A stretch of DNA of 64,000 bases, taken from contig JALJCS010000007.1 of the NCBI GenBank assembly GCA_023055355.1, positions 4,328,001 to 4,392,000 on the forward strand, written 5' to 3'. A program made the position numbers and the translations under genes. Source of the DNA: Agelaius tricolor (lineage: Eukaryota; Chordata; Aves; Passeriformes; Icteridae). Shown here in pieces: positions 1 through 13,295 of the stretch (position 1 is the first letter of the stretch; the number at the start of each line of letters is the position of its first letter). The notes beneath the pieces are model-generated. The model had not been told where the DNA came from. It did no database searches and worked only from the letters and a program-made list of their open reading frames with translations.

Positions 1-64
1 ATTCATGGTAAACGTAGTCAGCTGCTCATGGACCCAATTCCAAGAGGAAGCTGCAGGGGTATTC

Positions 65-345
65 TGGGGTTTTTTTTTTTGTTTTGTTTTTTGGAGGTTT
101 TTTGAATTTTTTGTGTTTTTATTGGTGGGATTTTTGTTGCTTTTTTGGGATTTTTTGTTGTTGGTTTTTTTTCTTTGTGTTGGTTGGTTTTTGTTTGTTT
201 TTTTTTTGTTGTTTTTTCTGTTTTGTTTCTTTGTGTTTTGTTGGGGGTTTTTTGTTGTTTTGTTTTGGGGTTTTTTTGTTGTTGTTGTTGATGTTGTTTT
301 GGGGGGCTTTTTTTTGTTGTTGTTGTTTGTCTGTTTTGGGGTTCT
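65..345. repeat. G/T-only low-complexity tract
   Basis: The plus strand is almost entirely T and G, with runs such as TTTTGGGG, TTGTTGTTG and T8-12; C and A are rare. Reading frames here code for runs of Phe, Leu, Gly, Val and Trp and are not genes. The same kind of sequence recurs at 45,660-46,290. Confidence 0.9.
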
Positions 346-975
346 TTAAGAGATAAATACCCAGGTTAGTTCCAGAAGATCATTTCCTCATTCTAATAAA
401 CTCCTGTACCTCCTTTTCTCTTGAGATATACAGAAAATATACAGAAAAGCAGAGCAATGAGACACAGGGATTTTTCAGAGACTGGACAGGACTCACTGCA
501 TATCCTTGTTCCAAACCATTTACAGGGTTTGGGGGCAGTCTGCAGCTGCACCCCATACAAGCCATATTTTCCAGCAAAAAAATAAAAGAAGACAAGGAGA
601 TAGCTGACAATATTTCTCACTGCCCAATATGTAAGTGCTGATTTCTGGGGGAAAAAAAAGAAAAATTAGGAGTCAACTAGATACAGGCAGATTGGAGAGT
701 GGGATAACCCTTGGGTAAGGCTGTCCCCAAAAATCAAAGATTTAAGAAGGGAAGGGGCTGCCCCAGCTTGTGGAGCTGTTCTTTCTCTTTTCCCCACTAA
801 ATGCAATTGTGTGCAGCTCTGACCACAAAGAACAAGCTGAGCTGATCCTCCCTTTAAAACAGCACACTCAAATTGTGATCAAACCAAGCAGCCAACCCCA
901 AACACACTGAGAAAGGTCAGGGAGGGAGCAGGGAAAGGTTTCCACCCATTAAAACCAGCCAGGGAAGCGTGACTG

Positions 976-2440
976 CTCCCAGAAAGGGCAAGAGGTGTGC
1001 CAGGCAGAACAGCAGCACTCTGACAAACCTGCTGGTGCCCAGGGGAAAAAGAGCATGAAAATATTCAATGCCACCCTTAAAATGGAAGAGGAAGTCCATC
1101 AAATTTCTGTGCAGGAGACTCTCACTGAGGTCAGAGCTCTGTGCCAACCATGTGTGTCCCTCCTCTCTCCCCCAAAGAAAGATCCTCTCTTCAAAATTCA
1201 TCTGTATCTGTTTGTAGCTGCCTGAAGGTGGGAAGCCAGGCCAGTTACAGATATGTTGAGCTCTGATTCAGTAGTGTTTAGGAAGAGATTTGTGCTTAAA
1301 ACAGCAATGGATCATGCTGTGCACCTGGATGGTGACATCCTATCAACAGCCACCAGGTTTTACATGAAGAACCTTCAGGAAAACACGACTGAGGCACGTG
1401 GCACCAGTGGCAGTGGAGAGTGTGGTGGGGTGTTCTGGGACACAGGAGATGTGGATAGGTTACAGCCCTTCCTCCTCCCAGAAAGGGCAAGAGGTGTTCC
1501 AGGCAGAACAGCAGCACTCAGACAAACCTGCTGGTGATCAGGGGAAAAAGAGCATGAAAATATTCAATGCCACCCTTAAAATGGAAGAGGAAGTCCATCA
1601 AGTTTCTGTGCAAGCCTCAGGAGACTCTCACTGAGGTCAGAGCTGTGTGTCAACCATGTCTGTCCCTCCTCTCTCCCCCAAAGATCCTCTTCAAAATTCA
1701 TCTGTATCTGTTTGTAGCTGCCTGAAGGTGGGAAGCCAGGCCAGTTACAGATATGTTGAGCTCTGATTCAGTAGTGTTTAGGAAGAGATTTATGCATAAA
1801 ACAGCAATGGATCATGCTGTGCACCTGGATGGTGACATCCTATCAACAGCCACCAGGTTTTACAGGAAAACACGACTGAGGCACGTGGCACCAGTGGCAG
1901 TGGAGAGTGTGGTGGGGTTTTTTGGGACACAGGAGATGTGGATAGGTTACAGCCCTTCCTCCTCCCAGAAAGGGCAAGAGGCGTGCCAGGCAGAACAGCA
2001 GCACTCTGACAAACCTGCTGGTGCCCAGGGGAAAAAGAACGTGAAAATATTCAATGCCACCCTTAAAATGGAAGAAGAAGTCCATCAAATTTCTGTGCAG
2101 GTCAGAGGTCAGAGCTGTGTGTCAACCATGTGTCCCTCCTCTCTCCCCCAAAGAAAGATCCTCTCTTCAAAATTCATCTGTATCTGTTTGTAGCTGCCTG
2201 AAGGTGGGAAGCCAGGCCAGTTACAGATATGTTGAGCTCTGATTCAGTAGCATTTAGGAAGAGATTTATGCTTAAAACAGCAATGGATCATGCTGTGCAC
2301 CTGGATGGTGACATCCTATCAACAGCCACCAGGTTTTACAGGAAAACACGACTGAGGCACATAATACCAGTGGCAGTGAAGAGTGTGGTGGGGTTTTTTG
2401 GGACACAGGAGATGTGGATCAGTTACACCCCTTCCTTCTG
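976..2440. repeat. Three-unit tandem repeat of about 475-500 bp units
   Basis: The landmark AGAAAGGGCAAGAGG falls at about 981, 1,480 and 1,967, and TCTGTATCTGTTTGTAGCTG falls at 1,201, 1,701 and 2,177. The spacings are 499/487 and 500/476. The array starts abruptly at CTCCCAGAAAGG (976) and ends within the matching sequence near 2,440. Units differ by scattered substitutions and short indels. Open frames of up to about 146 codons inside units are not conserved in frame between units. I do not recognise the unit as part of CR1 or an LTR. Confidence 0.88.
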
Positions 2441-5400
2441 AGTTTAGATTTGCCTCTCCAATGCAAATCAGCACTGACCTCTGCTGCTGGACTATTGGAA
2501 TGTGCAATTCCCAGGGAAAGAGCAAGGACAATGCAGTGACACAGAAATGGCATTTTCCAAAGGGTTTTCATGCTGCTCACCACGAGCTCCTCTCCTTCCA
2601 GAGGCTCAAAGCTCTAAGGATATTTATATCCATCCAAAAGAGCACTTGTCAGGTGGGCAGGGGATGTGTTCCCACTCCACAGACAGGGAGGTGAGTTAGA
2701 GACTTCAATGGAATATCTTGGAGTGCCTCATTCAGCACAGCCATCTTCCCCACTTGGATATCTCTCCCCTGCTCCAAGCTCACCTTTGCAAAGCTGATTT
2801 CTGTCTGGAAGACCACACAGAGAATGCTAAATAAACAAAACAAAACAAAACAAAAACAAAAACCAGAACAGGCATACAATTATCTCCCATGGAATTCTTA
2901 ATGCACTTCCCACACATGCTTTAGTGCATTTTGCAGTAACATCCTCGGGTCACAAGCTTAAGTAGCTTACCCAAGGCCAGGCAGAGTCTGAGGACCTGTC
3001 CACATGGGGATACTCAGGAAATGAATCTGAAATTAAACTTTTAAAAAGAATGAGCTAAGCAGCATCCTAAGCTAGCACTTTCATTTAGAATTAGAGCCTT
3101 AATTCAGCTTAGCCTAATTCTTTCAGTTCTAAAATGAGGATGGTGACACAAGCCTGCTTCCAGATCTATTTATCTGGATAGCTTGAAGGTATTACTGCCT
3201 GCAGCTCCTCATCACTGCCTTCCAGATGGAGGATTGCACCCCACAAACCCTGACAGCAGAGGGGTTCCCAGCAATGGGCCAGCTGCACTATAAAGTAGGG
3301 GGTTTGCATCCATCCCATGTGGGATCAGGGGCAATTCCCCCTCCCAAACACGTAGCAGGAGACAGCCATAGGTTTTAATTTCTTAAATCTGCACAGATGT
3401 TGGCAGAGCCAACATCTGCCCACAATCTGTTTGGAGGGAGCAGAGCTGAGGCAAGAGTGCAAACTGGTGAGCCAAGGGTGAGGGAAGACTCCCAGGATGG
3501 GGTCTCTGGCAAAGGATGAGGCTCAATGCATTGGCAGGGCACAGATTCTCTTAAATCATGAGATTTCAGTATTCATCACTGGCACACAACTGCTCTTTGA
3601 CAGAATGAAGGTGCTGCTGGCCTCTATGCCTTTAATAAAAGAGGACTCATTTACCCCACATTGGTTTAGAGCTGGCAATAGATTGTCATGCCAGTCACCT
3701 CACTGGTGAAATTTTTTTCCTAGACAGTGTGAAAGGAGTAAAATAAGATGTTAAAGGAGCTCTATGAATCTCTGACAGCTTTTCAGGTAAACAAAGGGAA
3801 GGAGAGGGAAGAGAAAACATCCTTTACATCCCTATTCCCTCGCTCTACCTTCCCACACCTGGGGTACAAAAAAGCAAAATTCCCCCTAGACAGGTCTTGG
3901 CAACCCTGTGCTCAATCTGTTTCACACTTCCCCTGAGATAAATTCAGGAGAGGGAGAGAGGGGAAGAGGGAGGGAGGCTGTTCCATGATAGTGTTTTCTG
4001 CACTGTAGGATGGAAACAAACCGAGGGATTTAAATTTAACATCCTCCCTCTAAACTCCAGCCACTCATTACTATCAGACTCTGACAGAGGAAGACACTGG
4101 TGCCCACCTCCATAAAAACAGAGAAGCCAGTTAACATATTCAGCTATGTAACACCTGTAAATATTAAACATTGAAAGCCAATGCACCTCTTGTTTAAAAA
4201 AAAATAATCTTATTATTGGGGATTTTTTGTTGGCTTTCTCCAGTATGTAGAACTGAGTCCTATGAAATTAGATGACCTAAAAATGCAGGACCCCAAAGAC
4301 AAAGGAAGCAATGCTGCAGCTGAGCATTAATCTCTCAGCAGCACCAAGGTTATAATTTCAGTGTGTTCTTCATTCCACACCCTTGCTGGAGATTACCTCC
4401 TAGAGATGGCATGCAAAAATAAACCTGGGGGGAAAAGGAGGGCAAAGCAGGTAGTAGGAGTAGAAACAACCTTCTCTCCCTCTACCCTACTCTCACACAG
4501 ACAGAAAATTTATTCTGCAAAGAAGAGAGTCTCTGGACCAAAATACATTTTGGCTTTGAAAAGGAGGGAATTATTTGGGGAAAATACCACTCAGAATGCA
4601 AACAGATTGAGGATTTAGCAGTGCCATAGTTTTTTGCCTTGCTAAGTTATGAACGGGACATGGGGTGAGTTTATTAATAGAAAACAAAAAGCTTGGAACC
4701 TTTTCCCCCTCGGTTTTTTTTGCAACCCCTAGCAACATTCAGATCCTCTAGGAGGAACCTACCTATTTCTGGTTCTGTGCAGCAGAGGAGAAAACAAAAA
4801 GCCCTTTTCCCCTGCATCCCAGCATTGAAAGGAGCCGTAGTGGGTTTAATACAGAAAATCCATTAGGCACAGGAAAGTCAGGAGCCTCCTATCAAGCTGC
4901 AAGCAGGAATGCTTAAGCACAAGGCACTCAGGCAGTGGAAATGCATTCAGAGCATTTAGCACGTAGGATTAATCGAATTATAATTTAATCATCTGATCAA
5001 ACACTAATTAGCATAATCACTTGAGGGGAAAAGCTGCCAGAGGAACAGACGAAGAAACACCTTGGGCACCCAGCACATTTTAATGACGAGAGATCGTGCA
5101 CAGATAATTTCTTTTTTTTTTTTTTTCCCCTTAATAAAACACAACAGAGATTGAGGACTGTGGTGCTGAAGAAGCAGTTTGAAGCACTCCTGGATCACAC
5201 ACAGTTCTCCAGCGTGAAAGATGTTCAAGCAGGGTCTGCAGGCTTTAGTTTATTCAGATTTAAGAGCTGTAAAAGCACAGGAGCACTCCACTGCCCTGGT
5301 TTGCCTTGTGAAGGCTCGAGCACGAGCACACACTTCAGCCCACTGTGTTTCCATTAAAATCATCCCTTCCTGGTTCCCCCAGAGTCTCCCACATGAATGT

Positions 5401-5897
5401 TTAACTATGGATCGCTTAGATGACCTTCAGGGATACAGCAAAGCATTAGCATCCTTTTACAAACTGCATTTGAAATAATTAGTCTAAATCAGCTGGGTTT
5501 CTCTGGCTTGGGGCAGGCAGGAATGGGAAAGCAAGAGATATTAAGGGAGCTTTGCTGTGTAATACTGTCTGGATTTGCTGGCAAAATCATACCACTTTTG
5601 TAAGGCAGAAATCTGGAGAGACCAGGAAAATCACCCCTGCTGTTTGCCCACACAATCCAATGACACTTGTTAGGGTGAGAGATAGGGATGGGGGAAGCCT
5701 GGAAGAATTTATGGAAAGGAGGAAGGAGAAAAGCAGGACTTGGACAGGGAAAAGAATCTTCAGAGGGGTCTCTTGTTTGATTTATTACACAAAATAAAAC
5801 AGTTTAATTACTCTGAATAAGTGTTTAGGTTTTCAAATGGATAATTCTTCTGGACATTAAAAACATCCAAATGTTATGAACTGCAACATTTACAGAG

Positions 5898-5990
5898 AAG
5901 ATCATAAAATCACTGAGATTAGAAGAGACCTCTGAGATCATTGAATCCAATCACTAGCTCACAATTAACCCATGTGCCACATGATTGAGC
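5898..5990 (-). mobile_element. CR1 LINE 3'-end fragment
   Basis: The plus strand shows the reverse of the CR1 3' tail: ATCATAAAATCACTGAGATT, then AGAAGAGACCTCTGAGATCA and a TCCAA motif. This is the usual signature of a CR1 tail lying on the minus strand. It is short and diverged. Confidence 0.6.
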
Positions 5991-6407
5991 TTGGGAAAAG
6001 TTTCCTACAATGTTATGTAAGGCAGCAGAATGATGAGCAGCTTACCTACATTTTAAAGGCACCAGATCACACAGGCTCAAGCGTGAGCTAATTTAAATTG
6101 ATTGTATCCCTCTTACAGAGCTATTACTAATAATCCTTTCAGCTCCTCAGAATGAGTGTACATTAATAAAACAAGGTAACCAGATCCAGCACAGGGCAAA
6201 TTTACCTCAGGGTTTGCCCATATTGAGCACCTTCCTATGTGCAATCAATACTCAGAGTCTGGAAACACTCAAGAAAGCAGGAAGCAGCTCTCCTCTGCAG
6301 GGGATGATGCCAGAAAACCTCCCAGCAACAGAGCTGTATGTCCCTTTAAAGCATTGTCACACCTTCAATAAGTGACTGATAGATGAACTAAATAAAAAAA
6401 AAAAAAA

Positions 6408-6515
6408 AACACATGGAATGGTTTGGGTTGGAAGGGACCTTAAAGATCATCCATCTCCAGTCCCCCTGCCATGGGCACCTTCCACTAGACCAGGTTGTTC
6501 AGCTGCCCAATTATA
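6408..6515 (-). mobile_element. CR1 LINE 3'-end fragment
   Basis: The stretch reads GGTTTGGGTTGGAAGGGACC, TTAAAGATCATCC, CCTGCCATGGGCACCTTCCA and CTAGACCAGGTTG, a near-canonical antisense CR1 3' end. It directly follows an A17 run (about 6,392-6,408). Confidence 0.85.
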
Positions 6516-7945
6516 AGGCAATAAATCAGTTTCTCACTGACATGAAGGTAAAACCACCATGCTGCACACACTCCTGACTCAAAGAGGGAGATCCTATACC
6601 AGCACACATGGAGGCCATTTAATTAAAAAGTGAAAGTAGTTCCATTCAGATTTAAAAGTTATGTGGTCTAAAATATGTTACTTGTTTACAACATCTAGCT
6701 TTAAATTCCTGTTTGTTGCTTTCCAAGCAACAGCTTCGAAGAAACTCAGGAGATTTTGCATCTTTTCCCAAAAGCTGCAACATGGCAAAGTGGGAGGGGA
6801 GGGACACAGGGCCGGTAACATTACCTGAGACTGCCCCATGGAACACAGCAACCATCTCCCCAAAATCACCCCTAAATCTCTCTTCTCTTCCTCCCTCTGG
6901 AAGGTCCTGAACCCAGTGAGAGCATCCCCTGCTGCAATCCCAGCTCAGCTCCCCACATCTCCCACTTCCCAACCTGCAAGAGCACCAGCCCTGTGCCATG
7001 CCATAATGCCTTCATTTTCCACTTGGAAGCTGTTCCAAACATGCTATTTATTTTGTGTAAAATTTCCCGAGCACCAGGCCAGCTGCACATGCCTTAGGAA
7101 ATGGCAGAGCTGAGATGCTCAGCCAACCTTAACCCCTACCCCAATTATCCCAATGAGTGTCCATGCCAGGGACTGAGAGCAGCAGAAACAGTGTGGGGAA
7201 TGAGAGCAACTGCATTACATGGTGAGCAGACAAGGCTGTTATCCTTGAACACAGACAAGACAGAAACTTAATTTGCTGACACCAAAAGTTCTCAAAACCC
7301 CTTGAAATTAAGTAGCAGTCAGACTACTATTATTTAGGAAAATATTTTTTTTTTAAATCTCATTAAATCCTTTTGAAATTACTAAGGCCCAGCGTTCTTC
7401 TCTTCTGTGGAAACACATTTTGAGATGTGGTAGAAATGCTCTAATTGCTTTTACCCACCAGGGACTAACTTTTGGACTTAATAAATATGCACTGAACTGC
7501 TGCAGCTGGAGTGTCTTCAGACAGGCATTTCTTTTGCCCTGCTTTGCCTTCACGTGTGCCAGTGGTTGGATATTCCAAAAGGCCTCCAGCTCCACCAGCA
7601 GTGGGACAAGCACAGTTTGAGCACATGCAGCCACATCCCGCTGAAGCCACACTGCTGCTGGAGCATGAGCACAGTGGATAAGGGCAAAAACTGGTGAAGA
7701 ACAGAAGATTTTTGGACAAGATTTTTAGTCTAGACTAGGATAGAAAAGCTAAAACCTGATCCTTTTTTTCTTCCTCTGGAAAAAAAAAAATTGAAAAAGA
7801 AAGATTCCCTACTCCAGGCTATGTTCCTATTACGACTGGTGGGTGTTCCTCAGGACTTGATGAGCCAGAAGCTCTCCAATTTGTTACAAAGAGCTTCTCT
7901 CCAGTGGGGAACTGGGCACCTGCTCCCCTCCAGCCAGGAGTGATC

Positions 7946-8240
7946 CCAGGATTCCCACCCCAAGAGGCCCCAGGATTCCCATCCCAAGAGGCCCCAGGAT
8001 TCCCACCCCAAAAGGCCCCAGGATTCCCACCCCAAAAGGCCCCAGGATTCCCACCCCAAAAGGCCTCAGGATTCCCACCCCAAGAGGCCTCAGGATTCCC
8101 ACCCCAAGAGGCCCCAGGATTCCCACCCCAAGAGGCCCCAGGATTCCCACCCCAAGAGGCCCCAGGATTCCCACCCCAAAAGGCCTCAGGATTCCCACCC
8201 CAGGAGGCCCCAGGATTCCCACCCCAAAAGGCCCCAGGAG
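7946..8240. repeat. 24-bp minisatellite, about 12 units
   Basis: The unit CCAGGATTCCCACCCCAAGAGGCC repeats about twelve times, with A/G and C/T variants (AAAAGGCC and GGCCTC). Because 24 is a multiple of three, both strands stay open: the plus strand would code APGFPPQE repeats and the minus strand GILGPLGV-like repeats. Neither has gene-like flanks. Confidence 0.92.
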
Positions 8241-11200
8241 CGATGCTGGGGGATCAGGCACCTGCTCTGAGCAGACCCCATTGCACCAAACGTGACAGCT
8301 CCCACCAGCTGAACAGCAAATTACCCCTGCCAGGGCTGCTCTGAAAGCCTGACAGCTCAGCCTCTTTTCCTGAGGATTAATTATCTCCCTCCTGCCCAAT
8401 AAAGGAGCTCAGCTCCTTCCTCCTTCACTCAGATGAGGAGCTTGCCCTTCCTACCCTACAGCCACGCTGACATCTGTAAGATTGCTGCCCATCCTTGATC
8501 TCCTCCACTCCCCCAAATCCATTTGCCTCAGGGGAAGAGGTGAAATAAATATAAATTTCTACAGAATTTAGGGAAATTCTAGGGAATTTCCTAGGGAAAC
8601 TAGGGAAAATGTGGAGAGAAGACAGGTAGTAGGCCTCAAACTAAACCTACAGAAGAGATTAAATAACAGGAGTAGATAAGAATGAATGAAAGAAAAATCT
8701 GAGTGCGGGCAGTGAAGGAGAAGGGCAGCTGGGACTTTGAGCTCCCAGGCACACAGCAGGATCCATGGGGAGCACCAGCTTCCCCTGGCACAGACCAGTA
8801 GCCAAAAGAGAGCACTGGGTAGTCCCAAAGCCACATTCTGTCATGTTCTCCACCCACAGCTCACAGGGGAACACTGCAAACTGAAGTCAAAACCTCAGGG
8901 TCCTTCATCATAACCAGTCCAGCCCAAATGTGTCCTTCAGAGCCTGCCCTCCTGCTGTCCCCCAGAGATTCATGCCCTCCCTCTTCTCCCCACACCTTCC
9001 ATCACTGGCTGGATACCTGTGCAGTTCCAATTCACCCTTTTCACTTCCTTCACCCTCCCCAGTAAAAGTTATGTTTGTGCCCCCATCCCTCCCTCTCCCC
9101 TAAGCACTCATTCTGCATTTTATAGATAAATACTTACAAAAAAATTGAGAACAAAAAGCCTCAGCCACAGCTGACACAACAAAAACCATGGTAATCATCA
9201 CCTAGCACTCAGGTTCCATAGTGGGATGAACCTCACTGTCTGTGCTTGAAATGATGAAAATCTGGTTTCTAGAGCCAGAACAGGGTTGTGGAAAAGGTTG
9301 TCATTGTGGAAGAGAAACCTTGAGGTCACGCAACAAAATTAGAAAGAAAGATACAAAGGAAAGCTCCCTAAATAAATACAGCTAAAAGCATAAAGTATAA
9401 TGCAAATATTACTGTAGACATTTGAAAATCACTTAACTATGCAAAAAGCTCTCTAGATTGGACGTCTGCAAACATAACTGGAGAACTTCTGTTTCACTGA
9501 CAGCTTCCCAAATTACTTCCTTCATATCATGACACAGCAAACACTTTGCTTCGTACTTCACAAGTGCAGTTGCAACACAAATTATGGTTTACTTGCCTAG
9601 AAATAATATGTGAAGTGGCTTTTAAACTGCCCTCCAGAAAAGCCACTTAATGAGAGGAAAAAATTTCAGGTGGACAATGTGTAGTGTGGATGGTGAACCA
9701 CTTTGCAGTTTAAGCTGAGGTCCACCTAAAGCCTATTTTGCTTGAATGACATTTTTTCCAGCAAGATCCCATTTGAGGGACATCTGAATCTGCTTTTCAT
9801 AACAAAAAGGACTTTGTCAAGGACTTGTTCTGTCCTTAGCTCAAGCCAGGAGTGTTCTAACAGCTTGTCACATGCTCACCTCATAATTATCAAGCAACTG
9901 ACTCTATGCACTCACAGTATTTTCCTGAGTCGGGGCCAAAACTCATAATAAAACTCACACAAAAAACCCCAAAGACTTCAGAAGGTAATACCACAAAACA
10001 AAAACAAACCAAAAAACCCCAAAACGCAACGGTTTCTGATAGAAAAACAATTGCACAAGAGGATTCAACAGAAGCCAGAGCTTGCACTTTATGCATCACC
10101 TTTCCATGGCCTGGGGAAAAAAGCAACCAAGTAGATTTGGGTGCACTCAAATCCTGCCATGAGATGAGTGGGTGGAACATGGGTTCCTCCAAGCCTGCAC
10201 ATTCCAGCATCCCAAAAACTCTTCCCAGCTAAAACAGGAGCCAGCTTAAACAAAAACCACACTTCAAAGTTGAATGTCAAAGACTGACATTCATCATTTG
10301 AACTCCACACTAACTACTGAACCTCTAGAAAACTTTACTGAACAAGTTGTTATCATGGGGATAAAGAGCAAAGCAGGGAACAAGCTCTTCCACAAATTCC
10401 TGAGTTCCATTTTGGCACCCAAAAACTGGAGCCCCTGGGGGCTGCCGCTCTGCAATGCTGAGAGACGAACGCCCCGAGCGTGCAGGCTCAGCATGAGCCA
10501 CTCCATTTGCAAAACCACACGAGAGGATTTCACACCAACAGATATTTATATAGACACAGCAACCCCACAATCTTATCTGCAGAATCACTGTGAGTAGATT
10601 ATAGAGATAGGCAACTATTTGCAGCTACAGTGCAGTATAATTATATTCTGGCTGCGTTGAAATAGTCCCGGTCATTTCAAGAATATTATTCTGATGTTCT
10701 TAAAACACTGCAGGGCTCTCCAAAGTTACTGGAACAATTTAGATGGCAGAAAGTTCCTGAGAATAATTTTTAGCCTAGTGCAAAACATAGACCTTAAGCC
10801 ACAAATTTTCTGCATGGGATTACAGTGTAATTAATTGGAAGAAAATAGCATCAAGCACACTTGGACAGCAAAGCAAGCGCCAGATTTTCCATACACAGTA
10901 GTTTTTAAGCAATTATAAGCAATGCAGATTTACATATGTAAACGTGCAGAAATATATATGCTTATTTTAAAATCTCAGAAGGAACTGTATCCCTGACAAA
11001 TTACACTGAGAGCCACACGAGCAGGATCTCCAGGAGAATACATGGAGAGGCACCAGGCAGAGAATTCCTCAGGTGATGCCCAAGGTGTGTGCCCTTGTCT
11101 CTGCCACGTGGGTGTGGAGCACAGAGCTGTTTTCAGCAGTGCTCTTGGGCTGCCCCATGGCCCAAACTCCTGCATTTCTGAGGGAAATGTCCTTCTGGAA

Positions 11201-12448
11201 GCTTCAGCAGGAGCACATCAGTGATGCAGCTCCTCAGGGCTGCTCCCTCCTTCGGTGCTGAGGGAGCTCCAGGGAGCCTGGTGTTTAGGATGGAGGTGAC
11301 TCTCCTTCCCAGAGCCTTTGCATTTAAAAATGGCTTGCTATAAATAGGATTGCTGGCTCACTCTTAAGTCTTACTCCCTGCCTTCTGAGTAAAAATAGCT
11401 TAAATAGGGATGCTGGGAAGATTTGCTAATCTCTGTCAGCCTGTCTGTCCATCCACCTGCCTTTCTTTCCTTCCTCAAAACAGATCATAGCATCTGTTGC
11501 CCACTCCACTACTATTAACACACCCTACTTTTTCTTTTTCTGATGAGTAACTCAATGCTGTGATGGGGGGAAAAAAAAAAAAGTACTTATGAGGTAATAA
11601 TTTTATTTTGTGAATGGCAGTATCCAAAGATAAGCAATGACTAGAAAAACTCCCAGTGCCAACAAATGCCTGAGGAATCAGTGGCTTGTTCTTGAAGGTG
11701 TTCTCTTCAGTGCTCTAAAATACTGAGCTCTGAAAGGCTTTTATTATTGAATACCTCCCATTTTGTGTTATTTTATTTTCAAAACCACCAGTTGTTTGAT
11801 GAAATGTTTTTAAGGGGCAGGGAGGTGAAGACTGAGAAGATAAAGCTTCTTTTGAAGAATTGCTATTTCAGATCTTAATTTAATTGATTTAATAACAGTT
11901 TAAATGAAAAGAAAGCGATGATTAAATAAGATTATTAAATAAAATATACTGTGAAACAAGTAACTTAACTGCAGACATCTACACATTCACCTTGAAATAA
12001 TTAAGTGTTCTGATTATGTTGCAGACCTATATTGCTTAAATGGATTTTTGTAGTATATTTAGAGTTTCAATGACTCAAAAGAAATAACACATTAAAAATG
12101 TCAAAAAATGTACCTTAGAATAAAAGATTAATAAAATATTTTATTCCCATCTTCAATTTTTAAAGTAGAAGATGGAATTAGTCCTTCCTACTGTAAATCT
12201 GAAAGACTCCATGACCAAGAGATTGATAAATGGCATGTGCCAAATAAAATCAAAGGCTAAATCAGTGGTATGTTCAAACAGGCCTTGATCCTACACACAG
12301 CTTAACTTTTTAATTAGAGTAAACTTTGTGGAGAAAACAAAAATCCATATATTTTGCTCCTCAATCCATTGCCCTGACCTCCCACCCACAGAAAGATGGT
12401 TGATTTTGTTGCTTTCTGCTGGTTTTGTCACTCCAATTTTTAATAAAC

Positions 12449-12450
<2 letters not shown>

Positions 12451-12480
<30 letters not shown>
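12451..12480. repeat. (TA)n microsatellite
   Basis: About fourteen TA dinucleotides in an AT-rich stretch. Confidence 0.95.
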
Positions 12481-12487
<7 letters not shown>

Positions 12488-12835
12488 AATTATAATGTAA
12501 ATAGGTAGAGGAGATTATTTCCCCACTCCAAGCAACCCCTCACCTGAGAGGGTGGCACAGTTAAATCTCTTATTCAGGCAAGGACATAAAAATTGAGGCC
12601 CAACCTCATCCCAGCTCAGAGACTTGCACAACTCATGAGCTGGAGGAACTTTCTGGATGAGCCAATCACCAAAACCCATGAGGTCTTCCCAAATAATTCA
12701 AATTATCAGTATGCTATGTGACAAAAGTTTACTCAAGGAGAAACAAAATTAAAATCAACTTCTAAACTTTTCCAGATGCAGCAGCACTGAGGAAATTCCA
12801 CTGAAATACATCCCAAATCCTGTTTTCATTTCAGG

Positions 12836-13295
12836 GCTCCTCACCTCCAGAGAGCCCTGGAGGGGCTGAAGCGTGTCCAGGGCAGGGAATGGAGCTGGGA
12901 AGGGGCTGGAGCCCCAGGAGGGATTGAGAGAATGGGAAAGGGGCTCAGCCTGGAGAAAAGGAGGCTCAGGAGGGACCTTCTCACTCTCCAAAACTCCATG
13001 AGAGAAGAGTGGAGCCAGGTGGGGGTCAGGATCTTTTCACCATCGAACAAGGGAAAGGATGAGAGGAAATGGCCTCAGGTTGCACCAGGAAGGTTTAGAC
13101 TGGATATGAGGAAAAATTTCTTGATGGGAAGGGTTTTCCAGCCTTGGAACTGTCACCCATCCTTGGAGGGATTTGAAGGAGCTGCAGATGTGACACTTGG
13201 GGACAGGGGTTAGTGCTGGACTTGGCAGTTCTGGAGGAACAGTTGGGCTCAAAGGTCTTTTCCAACCTAAACAATCCTGTGGTTGTATGAAATCA
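12836..13295 (+). mobile_element. CR1 LINE, 5'-truncated 3' end
   Basis: The order of motifs matches the CR1 3' region in sense: CTCAGCCTGGAGAAAAGGAG, GCTCAGGAGGGACCTTCTCA, GGTTTAGACTGGATATGAGG, AAAAATTTCTTGATGGGAAG, CATCCTTGGAGGGATTTGAA and finally GGTCTTTTCCAACCTAAACA. The 5' end is lost near 12,836, the usual truncation pattern. The residual coding frame is broken. Confidence 0.9.

Noticed and set aside
1753..2193. A 146-codon frame inside the tandem repeat of about 490-bp units
   Set aside because: The frame is not kept in the neighbouring units, which carry frame-breaking indels, and begins at a non-ATG codon.
7884..8399. Repeat-protein gene or CRISPR array at the 24-bp repeats
   Set aside because: Units abut with no unique spacers and the genome is avian, so it is a minisatellite. 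The open frames result from the unit length being a multiple of three.
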